Assembly (NCBI GenBank): GCA_965224275.1
Contig: CBDCYR010000015.1
Span: forward strand, 62,001-126,000
Length of the DNA stretch: 64,000 nt
DNA from: CAUZWH01 sp965224275
GTDB taxonomy: Bacteria; Pseudomonadota; Alphaproteobacteria; SHVV01
Direction: 5' to 3'
The translations under genes and the position numbers were made by a program. A model generated the notes under the pieces. It ran no database searches, was not told the DNA's origin, and was given only the letters and a program-made list of their open reading frames with translations. The number at the start of each line of letters is the position of its first letter. The stretch's first letter is position 1. Positions 34,970 through 43,225 of the stretch are shown one piece after another.

Positions 34970-35491
34970 CTAATACATGGGGTTGTCGTCGTCCGCTCCG
35001 TGTCCAGTAAATGGGATCAGCATGCTGCGCTCAAAAGTCATGAACACAGTCTTGTCTTCCTTCATTCCCGTGGTCTTGACCGTGACAATCCCCTGATTGG
35101 GCCGCGATTTGGATTCACGATTAGACAGGACTTCGCTCTCGGAATAAATCGTGTCCCCATTGAACACCGGCGCCACGAGCTTGACCTTGTCCCAACCCAA
35201 ATTGGCGATCGCTTTCTGGCTGATATCACTGACTGACATGCCTGTGACGATCGCCAGGGTGAGCGCGCTGTTTACCAACGGCTTACCGAATTCTGTCGAC
35301 GCAGCGTAGGCCATGTCGAAATGGGTGGGATGCTTGTTCATGGTCAGGAGTGTAAACCAGGTGTTGTCAGCCTCGGAAACGGTGCGACCCGGCCGATGTT
35401 CGTAGACATCGCCGACTTCGAAATCTTCGAAATAGCGGCCATAGGTTTCGCGGTAGCGTTGCGGTCCAACTTCCTTACGCACGACGACCAT
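34970..35491 (-). CDS. MaoC-family dehydratase
   Basis: The 173-residue protein has the MaoC/hot-dog hydratase pattern: YFEDFEVGDVYEHRPGRTV, then LTMNKHPTHFD with the active-site His and Asp region, and FGKPLVNSALTLAIVTGM. Such enzymes hydrate enoyl-CoA or mesaconyl-type CoA esters. GGAGG precedes the ATG. It is convergent with the broken DUF1194 gene. It could serve the same acyl-CoA route as the CoA-transferase and acyl-CoA dehydrogenase at 12.9-16.3 kb; that link is inference. Confidence 0.88.
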   Translation of the reverse strand: MVVVRKEVGPQRYRETYGRYFEDFEVGDVYEHRPGRTVSEADNTWFTLLTMNKHPTHFDMAYAASTEFGKPLVNSALTLAIVTGMSVSDISQKAIANLGWDKVKLVAPVFNGDTIYSESEVLSNRESKSRPNQGIVTVKTTGMKEDKTVFMTFERSMLIPFTGHGADDDNPMY

Positions 35492-35627
35492 GAACTTTCC
35501 TCCGACTCGTTCCTAACTTTGCGGGCACTTCACATGCCTAGCTGCGCCTTATAACTGCTCACATAGTCGGCCTCAAGGAAGCCGAGCTTTTTGTCCACAA
35601 CGCATAATTTAAACTTATTTGTTACAA

Positions 35628-35652
35628 TGAGTTACGACGTTTTATTAACTCA
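35628..35652. promoter_or_regulatory. Inverted repeat in divergent promoter region
   Basis: TGAGTTA (35628-35634) and TAACTCA (35646-35652) are perfect 7-bp inverted repeats 11 bases apart, in an AT-rich stretch between the MaoC gene and the VOC gene. The spacing suits an operator for a dimeric regulator. Nothing else in this ~296-base gap was recognised. Confidence 0.4.
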
Positions 35653-35787
35653 ATGTGAGATATCGATCTCGGCGTAGCAGTAGCGGTCGCATCGTTTGCG
35701 GGCGGCGCGCAACTCCGCTAAAGTTCTGCCAGCAAAACTTTGGTCGGCAGCGGCCAAGTTCGTGCAAAAATGATGGAGGAATGGGGC

Positions 35788-36792
35788 ATGAGCGTAGCAG
35801 TAGAAACGACTGAAGAGCCAATCGAATTTAGTCCGCGTCGGCTCGGCCACGTCAACCTATGGGTTGGCGACTATAAGCGGAACACCGAATTTTATAACAA
35901 AGTCCTAGGCTTCCACATCGAAGCAACCGAGCCTGGGATTCTCGGCAGCTTCCTCGGAAATGGCAACACCCATCATGATGTCGGCACCGTCCAGGTGACC
36001 CATGGCGAAGACCGGGTGGGCCGCGACGGCCAGATTCTGATTCCCAAAGAAATTTCGAACAAAACCGGTCTCTTCCACCTGGGTTGGGAGATGGAAAACG
36101 AGTCGGGCTTGGTTGACGCCATTCAGCGCCTCAAAAAGACCGATCAACCGATCGCTTTTTTTGCCGACCACCAACTTTCCCATAGCATTTACATCCCGGA
36201 CCCCGACGGAAATTTGAATGAGTTTTATGCTGACGAGATAACCGACTGGCGCAGCATGTTCCAAGGCGAGCTGGAGTTGATCACCGGTCTTTGGAATCCG
36301 GGCGAGAACGAGCCCCATAGCGACGCGCGTTACGATCCCAATCCCAAGCTCTACGGGGTCGACGATGCGCCCCTGCATCCGCGCTACATCACCCACTGCA
36401 CCTTTACCGTCTCTAACTTCGAACGATCGATGCATTTCTATGGCGAAGTTGCCGGTCTCAAGCCGATTCATGTCGCCGCCGACAACAGCTATGCCTGTTT
36501 CGAAGGCGGCGTCGGTCGCTACGATTTGTCGATCTTCCAGGCCGGTGATGGCGACGAAGTTGGCATGCACCATTGCGGCTTTGAACTCGAGAGTGAGGAA
36601 GCGCTGGAAAAATCAGTGGCGGCCATCACCGAGCAGGGCGTCGAAATCGAAAAGCAGATCGATGATGACACCAAGCGCAGTTTCTTCGTGCAGGATTATG
36701 ACAAGATCCGGTGGGAGTTCTTTGTTGATCGCGCGCCCAGCCATGCCGCGATCGCCAACGCCGCGCCGGCTGAGCGCCCCTACCTGGCATAG
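35788..36792 (+). CDS. Two-domain VOC protein (extradiol dioxygenase-like), paralogue 2
   Basis: The 334-residue protein aligns over its length with the VOC protein at 658-1659. Both modules have complete metal triads by position: H21, H97, E145 in the first and H203, H261/H262, E310 in the second. This is unusual for two-domain extradiol dioxygenases, where only one module keeps the ligands. ATG 35788 is chosen because the paralogue starts in the same place; ATG 35773 is possible. A terminator follows, so it is probably monocistronic. It likely acts on a ring compound made by one of the amidohydrolases, by analogy with region 1. Confidence 0.82.
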   Translation: MSVAVETTEEPIEFSPRRLGHVNLWVGDYKRNTEFYNKVLGFHIEATEPGILGSFLGNGNTHHDVGTVQVTHGEDRVGRDGQILIPKEISNKTGLFHLGWEMENESGLVDAIQRLKKTDQPIAFFADHQLSHSIYIPDPDGNLNEFYADEITDWRSMFQGELELITGLWNPGENEPHSDARYDPNPKLYGVDDAPLHPRYITHCTFTVSNFERSMHFYGEVAGLKPIHVAADNSYACFEGGVGRYDLSIFQAGDGDEVGMHHCGFELESEEALEKSVAAITEQGVEIEKQIDDDTKRSFFVQDYDKIRWEFFVDRAPSHAAIANAAPAERPYLA

Positions 36793-36810
36793 GTCGAGCA
36801 ACCTCTACCG

Positions 36811-36843
36811 AGCCCCCGTTTCGGCCCGTCCGGAACGGGGGCT
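36811..36843 (+). terminator. Rho-independent terminator after VOC gene
   Basis: AGCCCCCGTT (36811-36820) pairs perfectly with AACGGGGGCT (36834-36843) and is followed by TCTCTT. It starts 18 bases after the VOC stop codon. Confidence 0.75.
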
Positions 36844-37105
36844 TCTCTTGCCATCACATTTAGCTCGGTGAGTCGTATCAAACCACGCCAAGTTACACGC
36901 GGTCGCTGGAGTGTTCGGGTTTTCCTTCTCGTTCGTTTTGTCTTGGGCGGCGTTATTATCGCGTTCGTGCTTCCAGGCTTCGGTACCCCGGCTCAGGCCA
37001 TCAAGATTAAGACCGATGAATTCTCCCAAATGTGCGGCGGAAAAGTCGAAACCGTTGAACAAGATATCAATCGCGTGATTTGCCTGTCCTATCTCCGGGG
37101 TCTAA

Positions 37106-38037
37106 GAGTCCGACTCGAAACTCTATGTTTGATAACAGTACCTTGCGAGCCGCCTTGTGAGGAGTCGGATGTTGGCGACAAGAATCCATGCCTGTGCGGA
37201 GGCGATTGATTTCTCCCAATCCTTGGCCAGTCGACGGCATCGGTTGAGCCAGGCGAAGGTCCTCTCGACGACCCATCGTCTGGGCAGGAGCTCGAAGCCC
37301 TGGGCGGTGTCTGAGCGCTTGATGATCTCGAGCTTCCAGCGGCCGATGACCTCAAGGGCGCCCTCGAGTTTCGGTCCCGCGTAGGCGGCGTCGGCGAAGA
37401 GGTGACGCAGCCGGGGGAAGCGATGACGGATCGATTTGAGGACCTCGGGCGCGCCGTCGCGGTCCTGGATATCGGCTGCGTGCACGATCAGGCCGACCAG
37501 CAGGCCGAGTGTATCGGTGACGATGTGACGCTTGCGGCCCTTGATCTTCTTGCCCGCGTCATAGCCCCGAACACCACCGCTTTCCGTGGTTTTCACGCTC
37601 TGGCTGTCGATCACCCCGGCGCTCGGGCCGGCCTCGCGTCCTTCCAGCTCCCGGGCCGCCATGACCAGGTGATGGTTGATGCTCTCCAGCAGGCCGTTGG
37701 AGCGCCAGTCGTAGAAATAGCGCTGGACCGTGGAAGGCGGAGGGAAGTCGTTCGGCAACATCGCCCACTGGCAGCCCGTCGAGGCCATGTACATGACCGC
37801 ATCCATGACATGGCGCAGGTCCGTCGTCCTCGGCCGGCCGATCTTCTTGCGCGGCGGCATGAGCGGCGCGATCAACGCCCACTCTCGATCCGTCAGGTCG
37901 CTTGCGTAGCGCCCGCCACGGCGCTCATAATTCGGGCGAGTGATTTCGGTCCACATGTTGTGCCTCCTCGTTTGCTTTGACACAACCGAGTAAGCCACAA
38001 CCGACTGAAATCACTCAACTAGTTTCGGGTTGGCCTC
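37106..38037 (-). mobile_element. IS5-family insertion sequence, copy 2 (932 bp)
   Basis: Same element as 14161-15101 and 56455-57386, with the same imperfect inverted ends. TAA direct repeats flank it (37103-37105 and 38038-38040). It interrupts a Rap1a/Tai-like gene and has the same orientation as copy 1, 22 kb away. Confidence 0.93.
37123..37956 (-). CDS. IS5-family DDE transposase (copy 2)
   Basis: The 277-residue transposase has D117, D189 and E231 as the likely DDE triad (IDSQS, FADAAY, VVERTF). ATG 37956 follows GAGGAGG. The frame is intact and the protein differs from copy 3 by one residue (V203, Asp in copy 3) and from copy 1 by lacking GTS near the start. Confidence 0.93.
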   Translation of the reverse strand: MWTEITRPNYERRGGRYASDLTDREWALIAPLMPPRKKIGRPRTTDLRHVMDAVMYMASTGCQWAMLPNDFPPPSTVQRYFYDWRSNGLLESINHHLVMAARELEGREAGPSAGVIDSQSVKTTESGGVRGYDAGKKIKGRKRHIVTDTLGLLVGLIVHAADIQDRDGAPEVLKSIRHRFPRLRHLFADAAYAGPKLEGALEVIGRWKLEIIKRSDTAQGFELLPRRWVVERTFAWLNRCRRLAKDWEKSIASAQAWILVANIRLLTRRLARYCYQT

Positions 38038-38335
38038 TAATCGATGCTCACGATGCGATGATCACATTGTTCCCACCGGCCGTTTTGTTTTGTGCGCCGC
38101 CGCCCGGGGTCGAAGTCGAGCATGTCCGAGAGATTTTTCTGGCGTGGGTCTCTGAAAACCGAGCTGACTACGAGGCCCGACCCGCGGACATTACGGTTAT
38201 TTCCGCGCTCAATGCGGCGTTCCCTTGTGCCAAATAGCGATGACTCGGACGGGACCTCTCGCCTCCGATCCGATGAAAGGCCTCGAAGAATTTAAAGATT
38301 CTCGTTTTTGCGTCAGCCGCAAGTAGAGGAAGACA

Positions 38336-39433
38336 ATGAATAATACCAACGGCCGCCTGATATCGGCCGATTCCCATGTCATGGAGCCCGTCGATCTCTG
38401 GGAGAAAGTTCTGCTGGCCGAGTTCGGCGACGATACGCCACGCGTCCTCGATGGCCATCTCGGCAAGGAAGGCAAATTCTTTAACACCGGCGGCCAGGTT
38501 ATGGAGTATGGCGGCAGCGACCGCGATTCTCAGAAGATTGGTATGCAGGAAGCCGGCTGGGATCCGGTTGTTCGAGTCGCCTTTCAAGAAAAAGCCGGCG
38601 TCGCGGCAGAGGTCCTAAACGCAACCTTCATGCTGCTGATCATGCGGCACCCCAACTACGCCTGTCTGCGCGCATGCGCGCGCGTGTTCAACGATTGGCT
38701 CGCTGAGTTTATCTCGCACGACCCCAAACGCTTGTTAGGGGTCGGCATGATCCCCATGGACGACATCGATTGGGCGATTGAAGAGCTCGAACGATGCGCG
38801 AAAAATGGCTTTCGCAGCGTCAATATTCACTTGTATTCGCCGCCGGGCTCGCCACCGTATCGCAAGGCTGCCTACGATCCATTTTGGGCGCGCGCGGCGG
38901 AGATGGATATGCCGATCCAACTCCACATCATCACCGGGCGAGTTCCCGATCCCATCCACTTCCATACGCCCGAGGAACAGCAATTATCCCCACAGACCCA
39001 GATCGCGATGTTCTATGAGGTTACAGGGGTTTTGGTGAACGAGTTTATCTTCGGCAAGATCCTCGATCGCCACCCCAAACTGCGGGTCGTGTGCAGCGAA
39101 TTCGAACTCAGCTGGATTCCGAACTTCATGTGGCGCCTCGATCATATGCAGGAGGCGATGGCCCACAGACTGGTGCTGCCAAAGCTCGACATGAAAGCGA
39201 GCGACTACATGCGCGAGCGCATCTGGCATGGCGTTATCGATGATCTTTATGCCACCGAAACCATCGAATATCTCGGCGCCGACCGCGTGTTGTGGGGGTC
39301 CGACTTCCCGCACATCCGCTCGATCGGCCTCGAAGCGCGCGGCCACGTTGCCAAGGCCTTTGAGCTATTCAGCGCCGAAGACCAACTCCGGCTCACCAGC
39401 GGTAATGCGTCTGAAGTCTTCAATATCAACTAG
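38336..39433 (+). CDS. ACMSD-like amidohydrolase
   Basis: The 365-residue protein has ADSHVMEP with H14 and E17 as the first metal-binding positions, LHIITGR with the central His, EFELSWIPNFMWRLDH and WGSDFPHIRSI with the acidic ligand. It is closely related to the next gene (39457-40557) and to those at 1-615 and 11824-12909. GAGGAAG precedes the ATG. The two tandem genes are 23 bases apart and probably form an operon. A metal-dependent decarboxylase or hydrolase of an aromatic acid is likely; the substrate is unknown. Confidence 0.88.
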   Translation: MNNTNGRLISADSHVMEPVDLWEKVLLAEFGDDTPRVLDGHLGKEGKFFNTGGQVMEYGGSDRDSQKIGMQEAGWDPVVRVAFQEKAGVAAEVLNATFMLLIMRHPNYACLRACARVFNDWLAEFISHDPKRLLGVGMIPMDDIDWAIEELERCAKNGFRSVNIHLYSPPGSPPYRKAAYDPFWARAAEMDMPIQLHIITGRVPDPIHFHTPEEQQLSPQTQIAMFYEVTGVLVNEFIFGKILDRHPKLRVVCSEFELSWIPNFMWRLDHMQEAMAHRLVLPKLDMKASDYMRERIWHGVIDDLYATETIEYLGADRVLWGSDFPHIRSIGLEARGHVAKAFELFSAEDQLRLTSGNASEVFNIN

Positions 39434-39456
39434 TGCCGGGCGCAAGGAAGCCAACC

Positions 39457-40557
39457 ATGAATGACATCTTCAACAACATCGTCTCGGGCGATTCGCACGT
39501 GATGGAACCGCACACGTTGTGGCAGGAAACCATATTCGATAAGTGGGGCGATGAAACTCCACGGCCAATCGACGAGCACCGAGGCCAAAAGGGAAACTTC
39601 TACTATTCGGGTGCTCAGATTCTCAAGGTTGGACGCTCCGACGAAGAGGCCCAAAAAATTGGCTTCCAGGCGGCGGGTTGGGATCCGGCGGTGCGGGTCG
39701 AGTTCCAGGAAAAAGCGCAGATCAAGGCCGAGATGATGAATGCCACGCGGATGCTGCTCATCATGCAACATCCGCACGCGGGCGTTCTAAGAGACTGCGC
39801 CGCGGTGTTCAACGACTGGCTCGCGGAGTTCTGCAGTCACGCCCCCGATCGTTTGTTTGGCGTGTCCATGATCCCGATGTCGGATGTGGACTGGTCGATC
39901 AAGGAACTTGAGCGCACCCTCAAGAAGGGCTTGCGGGTTGCCAATGTACAGCTCATCGCGCACGAGGGCTCGCCCCCCTATCGCGATACCTACTGGGACC
40001 CGTTCTGGGCCCGGTGCGAAGAAATGGGCGCCCCGGTACAGCTGCATTCGATTACCGGCCGGATCCCCGATCCGCTCCACTTCCACTCACCCGAGGAACA
40101 GGAGGAATCGCCGCAGGTGCTGCTTGAATTAATGTTCGAAGCCATGGGCGTCGTCGCCAATGAATTTATCTTTGGCAAAGTTCTCGATCGTTTTAAAAAC
40201 TTGAAGGTCATCTTGAGCGAGTTCGAGCTGTCGTGGCTGCCACATTACATGTGGCGCCTCGATCAGATGCAGGATGCGTTTGCCGCGCGTATCCCATTGC
40301 CCAAGCTCGATATGCGCGCCAGTGATTACATCAAACACCGGTTCTGGCACGGCATGGTCGATGACGCCTTAGCGTCCACGGCGGTTCCCAAGATCGGTTT
40401 CGATCGGGTGATCTGGGGCTCGGATTTCCCCCATATCCGCTCGATCGGACTCGACGCGCAAGGCCGGGTCGGCAAGATGTTTGCCGAATTCGCGCCCGAA
40501 GATCAGGCCAAGCTGGTTAGCGGCAATGCGATCGACGCCTTTAACCTGCCGAACTAG
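39457..40557 (+). CDS. ACMSD-like amidohydrolase, tandem paralogue
   Basis: The 366-residue protein repeats the family motifs: SGDSHVMEP, LHSITGR, EFELSWLPHYMWRLDQ and WGSDFPHIRSIGL. AAGGAAG lies 6 bases before ATG 39457, which also aligns with the start of the paralogues; the frame extends 8 codons upstream without a good site. It is closer to the truncated gene at 1-615 (GRIPDPLHFHS / GRVHDPLHPHN) than to other families. Its stop shares the tetramer CTAG with the stop of the convergent lipoprotein gene. Confidence 0.88.
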   Translation: MNDIFNNIVSGDSHVMEPHTLWQETIFDKWGDETPRPIDEHRGQKGNFYYSGAQILKVGRSDEEAQKIGFQAAGWDPAVRVEFQEKAQIKAEMMNATRMLLIMQHPHAGVLRDCAAVFNDWLAEFCSHAPDRLFGVSMIPMSDVDWSIKELERTLKKGLRVANVQLIAHEGSPPYRDTYWDPFWARCEEMGAPVQLHSITGRIPDPLHFHSPEEQEESPQVLLELMFEAMGVVANEFIFGKVLDRFKNLKVILSEFELSWLPHYMWRLDQMQDAFAARIPLPKLDMRASDYIKHRFWHGMVDDALASTAVPKIGFDRVIWGSDFPHIRSIGLDAQGRVGKMFAEFAPEDQAKLVSGNAIDAFNLPN

Positions 40558-40862
40558 CTCTGCTCGGCATCTCCATCTTCGTCCTCGTCGTCGAACGGCC
40601 AGAGATCTGGAAGGGCAAAATCGGGCAAGCTGATGCCGGGCAGCGTAAGGCTCGGTAACCGTAAGGTCGGCAGGTTGCTGAGAAGGCCGCGTCGGCGCTC
40701 TGTTTCGACGATCGCGTTGCCGTTGGCGTCGTGTTTCACTTGCTGCGGCAACCGGTCGGGCTGCAGGTAACGCTTGCCGACATAGTCTTCGCGGATGTAG
40801 TCGCGCGGCGCACACGCGGTAGCTGCCACAACGACTGCAACAATCAAGGCTCGGTTCATCAT
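40554..40862 (-). CDS. Small putative lipoprotein
   Basis: The 102-residue protein has a short N-terminal hydrophobic segment ending in AATAC, a possible lipobox with Cys at about residue 17, then a charged region (RDYIREDYVGKRY), a Leu/Pro repeat (LPTLRLPSLTLPGISLPDFALPDL) and an acidic end. It is likely anchored in the envelope. The start could also be one codon later (40859). No known family is recognised. It is convergent with the amidohydrolase gene. Confidence 0.6.
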   Translation of the reverse strand: MMNRALIVAVVVAATACAPRDYIREDYVGKRYLQPDRLPQQVKHDANGNAIVETERRRGLLSNLPTLRLPSLTLPGISLPDFALPDLWPFDDEDEDGDAEQS

Positions 40863-41062
40863 CGAGGTTATTTGTGCATCAAATGAAGGAGCATTGCACG
40901 CCTTATACCTCCTCAATGGAACCGATCGAGCGTCAATCCTTCCATTGAATTGGCGGGCTTCTCGCCGGAGATATAGCGTCGTTGCAGGGTGGGCAACCGA
41001 GCCCGTCAATTGCACTCCCGCAGCGATCGGTCGACAATGATGCGGAACGCGCGTGGGGACAG

Positions 41063-42478
41063 ATGACAGAAATTGCCGAACTTAGCGCCGTCGACTTACT
41101 CGCGAAATATCGCACCGGCGACGTTTCGCCAGTAGAGGCTGCGCAAGCCTCGTTTCAACGAATCGCAAAATATGAGCCGCGTCTGAATGCGTTTTGCTAT
41201 CTCGACGAAGAGTCGGCGATGGCGGCGGCGCGAGCGTCGGAAGAACGTTGGCACAAGGGCCATCCGGTCGGGCTGCTCGATGGGGTTCCGACCACCATAA
41301 AAGACACCATTATGATGAAAGGGTGGCCGTTCCTGCTGGGTACCCGAGTGCGTGATCCCAAAGATGTTCCAACCGAGGATACGCCTGCGGTCGAGCGCGT
41401 TCGTAAGCACAATGCGGTGATACTCGGCAAGACAAATACACCGGAATTTGGCTGGAAAGGTGTCACCGACAGTCCGCGTTTCGGCATTACCCGCAACCCC
41501 TGGAATCTGGATTTGACACCCGGCGGATCAAGCGGCGGCGCTGCGGCGTCGGTGTCGACCGGAATCTCTCCCTTGGCGCTTGGTACCGACGGAGCCGGGT
41601 CGATTCGGATTCCGACAAGTTTCACCAATCTCGTCGGCATCAAGGCCACCCACGGACGGGTGCCGCTGTATCCGGTCAGCCCGTTTGGATCGCTCGCCAA
41701 TGTCTGCCCGATGGCGCGTACGGTCGGTGATATGGCTCTACTGTTGATGGCGATCAAGGGCATCGATATTCGCGATTGGTTGTCCCTGAGCGATGATCGC
41801 GTCGACTATCCCGCGATCCTCGACGACGGCGTCAAAGGGCTGAAGGTCGCGTTCAGCCCAACTCTGGGTTATGCCGACGTTGATCCCGAAGTCGCCCAAA
41901 TCGTCGCCACTGCCGCGGCCAAATTCGAGGACCTTGGCGCCACGGTCGAACTGGTCGAGAAAGTATTCGATGATCCCACCCCGACGTTTGAAATATTCTG
42001 GCGTACGGGCGCGGCCAATGCACTGCGTGTATTTGATGATGCACAGCTAGAACTCATCGAGGAAGGTCTGGTCGAAACCGGAAAAAGGGGGCAGGAAATC
42101 TCGGCCCTGGATTTCCTCGCTGCGCGCGCCGCGCGCCAGACGCTCGCTCAGCACATGAGCGCGTTTCACCAGACTTACGATCTGCTCCTGACACCAACCC
42201 TGGCGGTTCCGCCCTTTCCGGTCGGTATGCTGGTGCCGCCTGAATTGGACTCCGACGACTGGAAGACCTGGACGCCGTTCACCTATCCCTTCAACATGAC
42301 CAAACAGCCCGCCGCGAGCGTGCCATGTGGATTTACGGGGTCGGGCCTTCCGATTGGCCTCCAGATTGTTGCGGGCCTACGCCGCGATGATCTTGTGCTC
42401 CGCGCGGCGCGGGCGTACGAAACGGCCTGCCCCTGGCACAAACAGCGCCCCCCAATCCTGAACGACAACAATGGCTGA
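41063..42478 (+). CDS. Amidase (amidase-signature family)
   Basis: The 471-residue enzyme has the Ser-cisSer-Lys triad: K80 (TTIKDT), S156/S157 (GGSSGGAA) and nucleophile S180 (GAGSIRIP). It hydrolyses a carboxamide to acid and ammonia in the cytoplasm. ATG 41063 follows GGGGA and directly precedes TEIAELSAVDLLAKY, the usual start of the family. Its end overlaps the methyltransferase start by 8 bases. Possible substrates include linear amides or an amide formed in N-heterocycle breakdown; not decidable here. Confidence 0.9.
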   Translation: MTEIAELSAVDLLAKYRTGDVSPVEAAQASFQRIAKYEPRLNAFCYLDEESAMAAARASEERWHKGHPVGLLDGVPTTIKDTIMMKGWPFLLGTRVRDPKDVPTEDTPAVERVRKHNAVILGKTNTPEFGWKGVTDSPRFGITRNPWNLDLTPGGSSGGAAASVSTGISPLALGTDGAGSIRIPTSFTNLVGIKATHGRVPLYPVSPFGSLANVCPMARTVGDMALLLMAIKGIDIRDWLSLSDDRVDYPAILDDGVKGLKVAFSPTLGYADVDPEVAQIVATAAAKFEDLGATVELVEKVFDDPTPTFEIFWRTGAANALRVFDDAQLELIEEGLVETGKRGQEISALDFLAARAARQTLAQHMSAFHQTYDLLLTPTLAVPPFPVGMLVPPELDSDDWKTWTPFTYPFNMTKQPAASVPCGFTGSGLPIGLQIVAGLRRDDLVLRAARAYETACPWHKQRPPILNDNNG

Positions 42479-43193
42479 ACAACAATCCCAACACCTCGAC
42501 GTAGCATCCGATATCGACGCAATCGACAAGTTGTTCGACGTCGACGGCTTGCGGCTGGTTGACGTTGGCTGCGGAGCCGGCGACTTGGCCCGCGCTCTAG
42601 CCGGCCGCGGGGCGGACGTCGTGGCTTTGGAGCCCGACCCGACCCAGGCTGCGACAAACGCGGAAGCGGACCCGGTTAACGGGGTGACATTTGTGGAGGC
42701 ATCGGCTCAGTCAATGCCGCTTGATGCGGCGAGCGTTGATGGCGTGATCTTTTCTCGTTCACTTCATCATGTACCGGCGAACGCGATGGATGGCGCACTC
42801 AATGAAGCACGCCGGGTGCTCAAACCGGGAGACGGGTTTTTGTTCGTTCTCGAGCCCGAGGTAACGGGAACCTATCACGATCTGCTCAAGCCGTTTCATG
42901 ATGAAAGCGAAGTCAGGCGGTTGGCGCGGGCTGCACTGGATCGGTTCGCCGAGAACGGATTCACAAGTTGTGAGTTCTACGTTTATGAGACAGGTGCTGA
43001 ATTTTCTCGGTTCGAGGAGTTTCGTGACCGCTATGCTAACGCGTCGTATCTGAGCTTCGACGTTAAAGACGTCGATTCTGCTGATGTCCGGCGCGCGTTT
43101 GAGTCGGGATTTGACGGCACCATGTATCGATTCACGGCGCCGCACTGGATCGGTCTTTATCGCGGGGTGGCGCTGGAAGCGGAATCCGCCTAA
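42471..43193 (+). CDS. Class I SAM-dependent methyltransferase
   Basis: The 240-residue protein has LRLVDVGCGAGDLARALA near residue 27 (SAM-binding motif I), VVALEPDP (acidic motif II) and a Methyltransf_11-type SVDGVIFSRSLHHVP motif. It overlaps the amidase gene by 8 bases and is followed by the hydrate-repair enzyme gene after 32 bases, so these are probably one transcript. The methyl acceptor is not known. Confidence 0.85.
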   Translation: MAEQQSQHLDVASDIDAIDKLFDVDGLRLVDVGCGAGDLARALAGRGADVVALEPDPTQAATNAEADPVNGVTFVEASAQSMPLDAASVDGVIFSRSLHHVPANAMDGALNEARRVLKPGDGFLFVLEPEVTGTYHDLLKPFHDESEVRRLARAALDRFAENGFTSCEFYVYETGAEFSRFEEFRDRYANASYLSFDVKDVDSADVRRAFESGFDGTMYRFTAPHWIGLYRGVALEAESA

Positions 43194-43225
43194 GCCGCGC
43201 TCGCAGCCACGCAATTCACTGACTC

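Larger units (their letters stand above)
36868..38237 (+). pseudogene. Rap1a/Tai-like secreted protein gene split by IS5-family copy 2
   Basis: The 5' part (GTG 36868 to 37105) encodes a signal peptide and a domain with CGGKVE and VICLSYLRG. Removing the IS and one TAA repeat joins it in frame to 38041-38237 (IDAHDAMITLF ... VREIFLAWVSENR ... ALNAAFPC), giving a continuous ~144-residue protein. The pattern, including the paired cysteines and the ending AFPC, fits Rap1a/Tai-type proteins, which in some bacteria are T6SS immunity proteins and in many others are uncharacterised. As written it is inactivated after LRG. Confidence 0.78.

Noticed and set aside
14161..38037. Composite transposon formed by IS copies 1 and 2
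   Set aside because: Each copy has matching target repeats on its own two sides, so each inserted alone; the region between was not shown to move as a unit.
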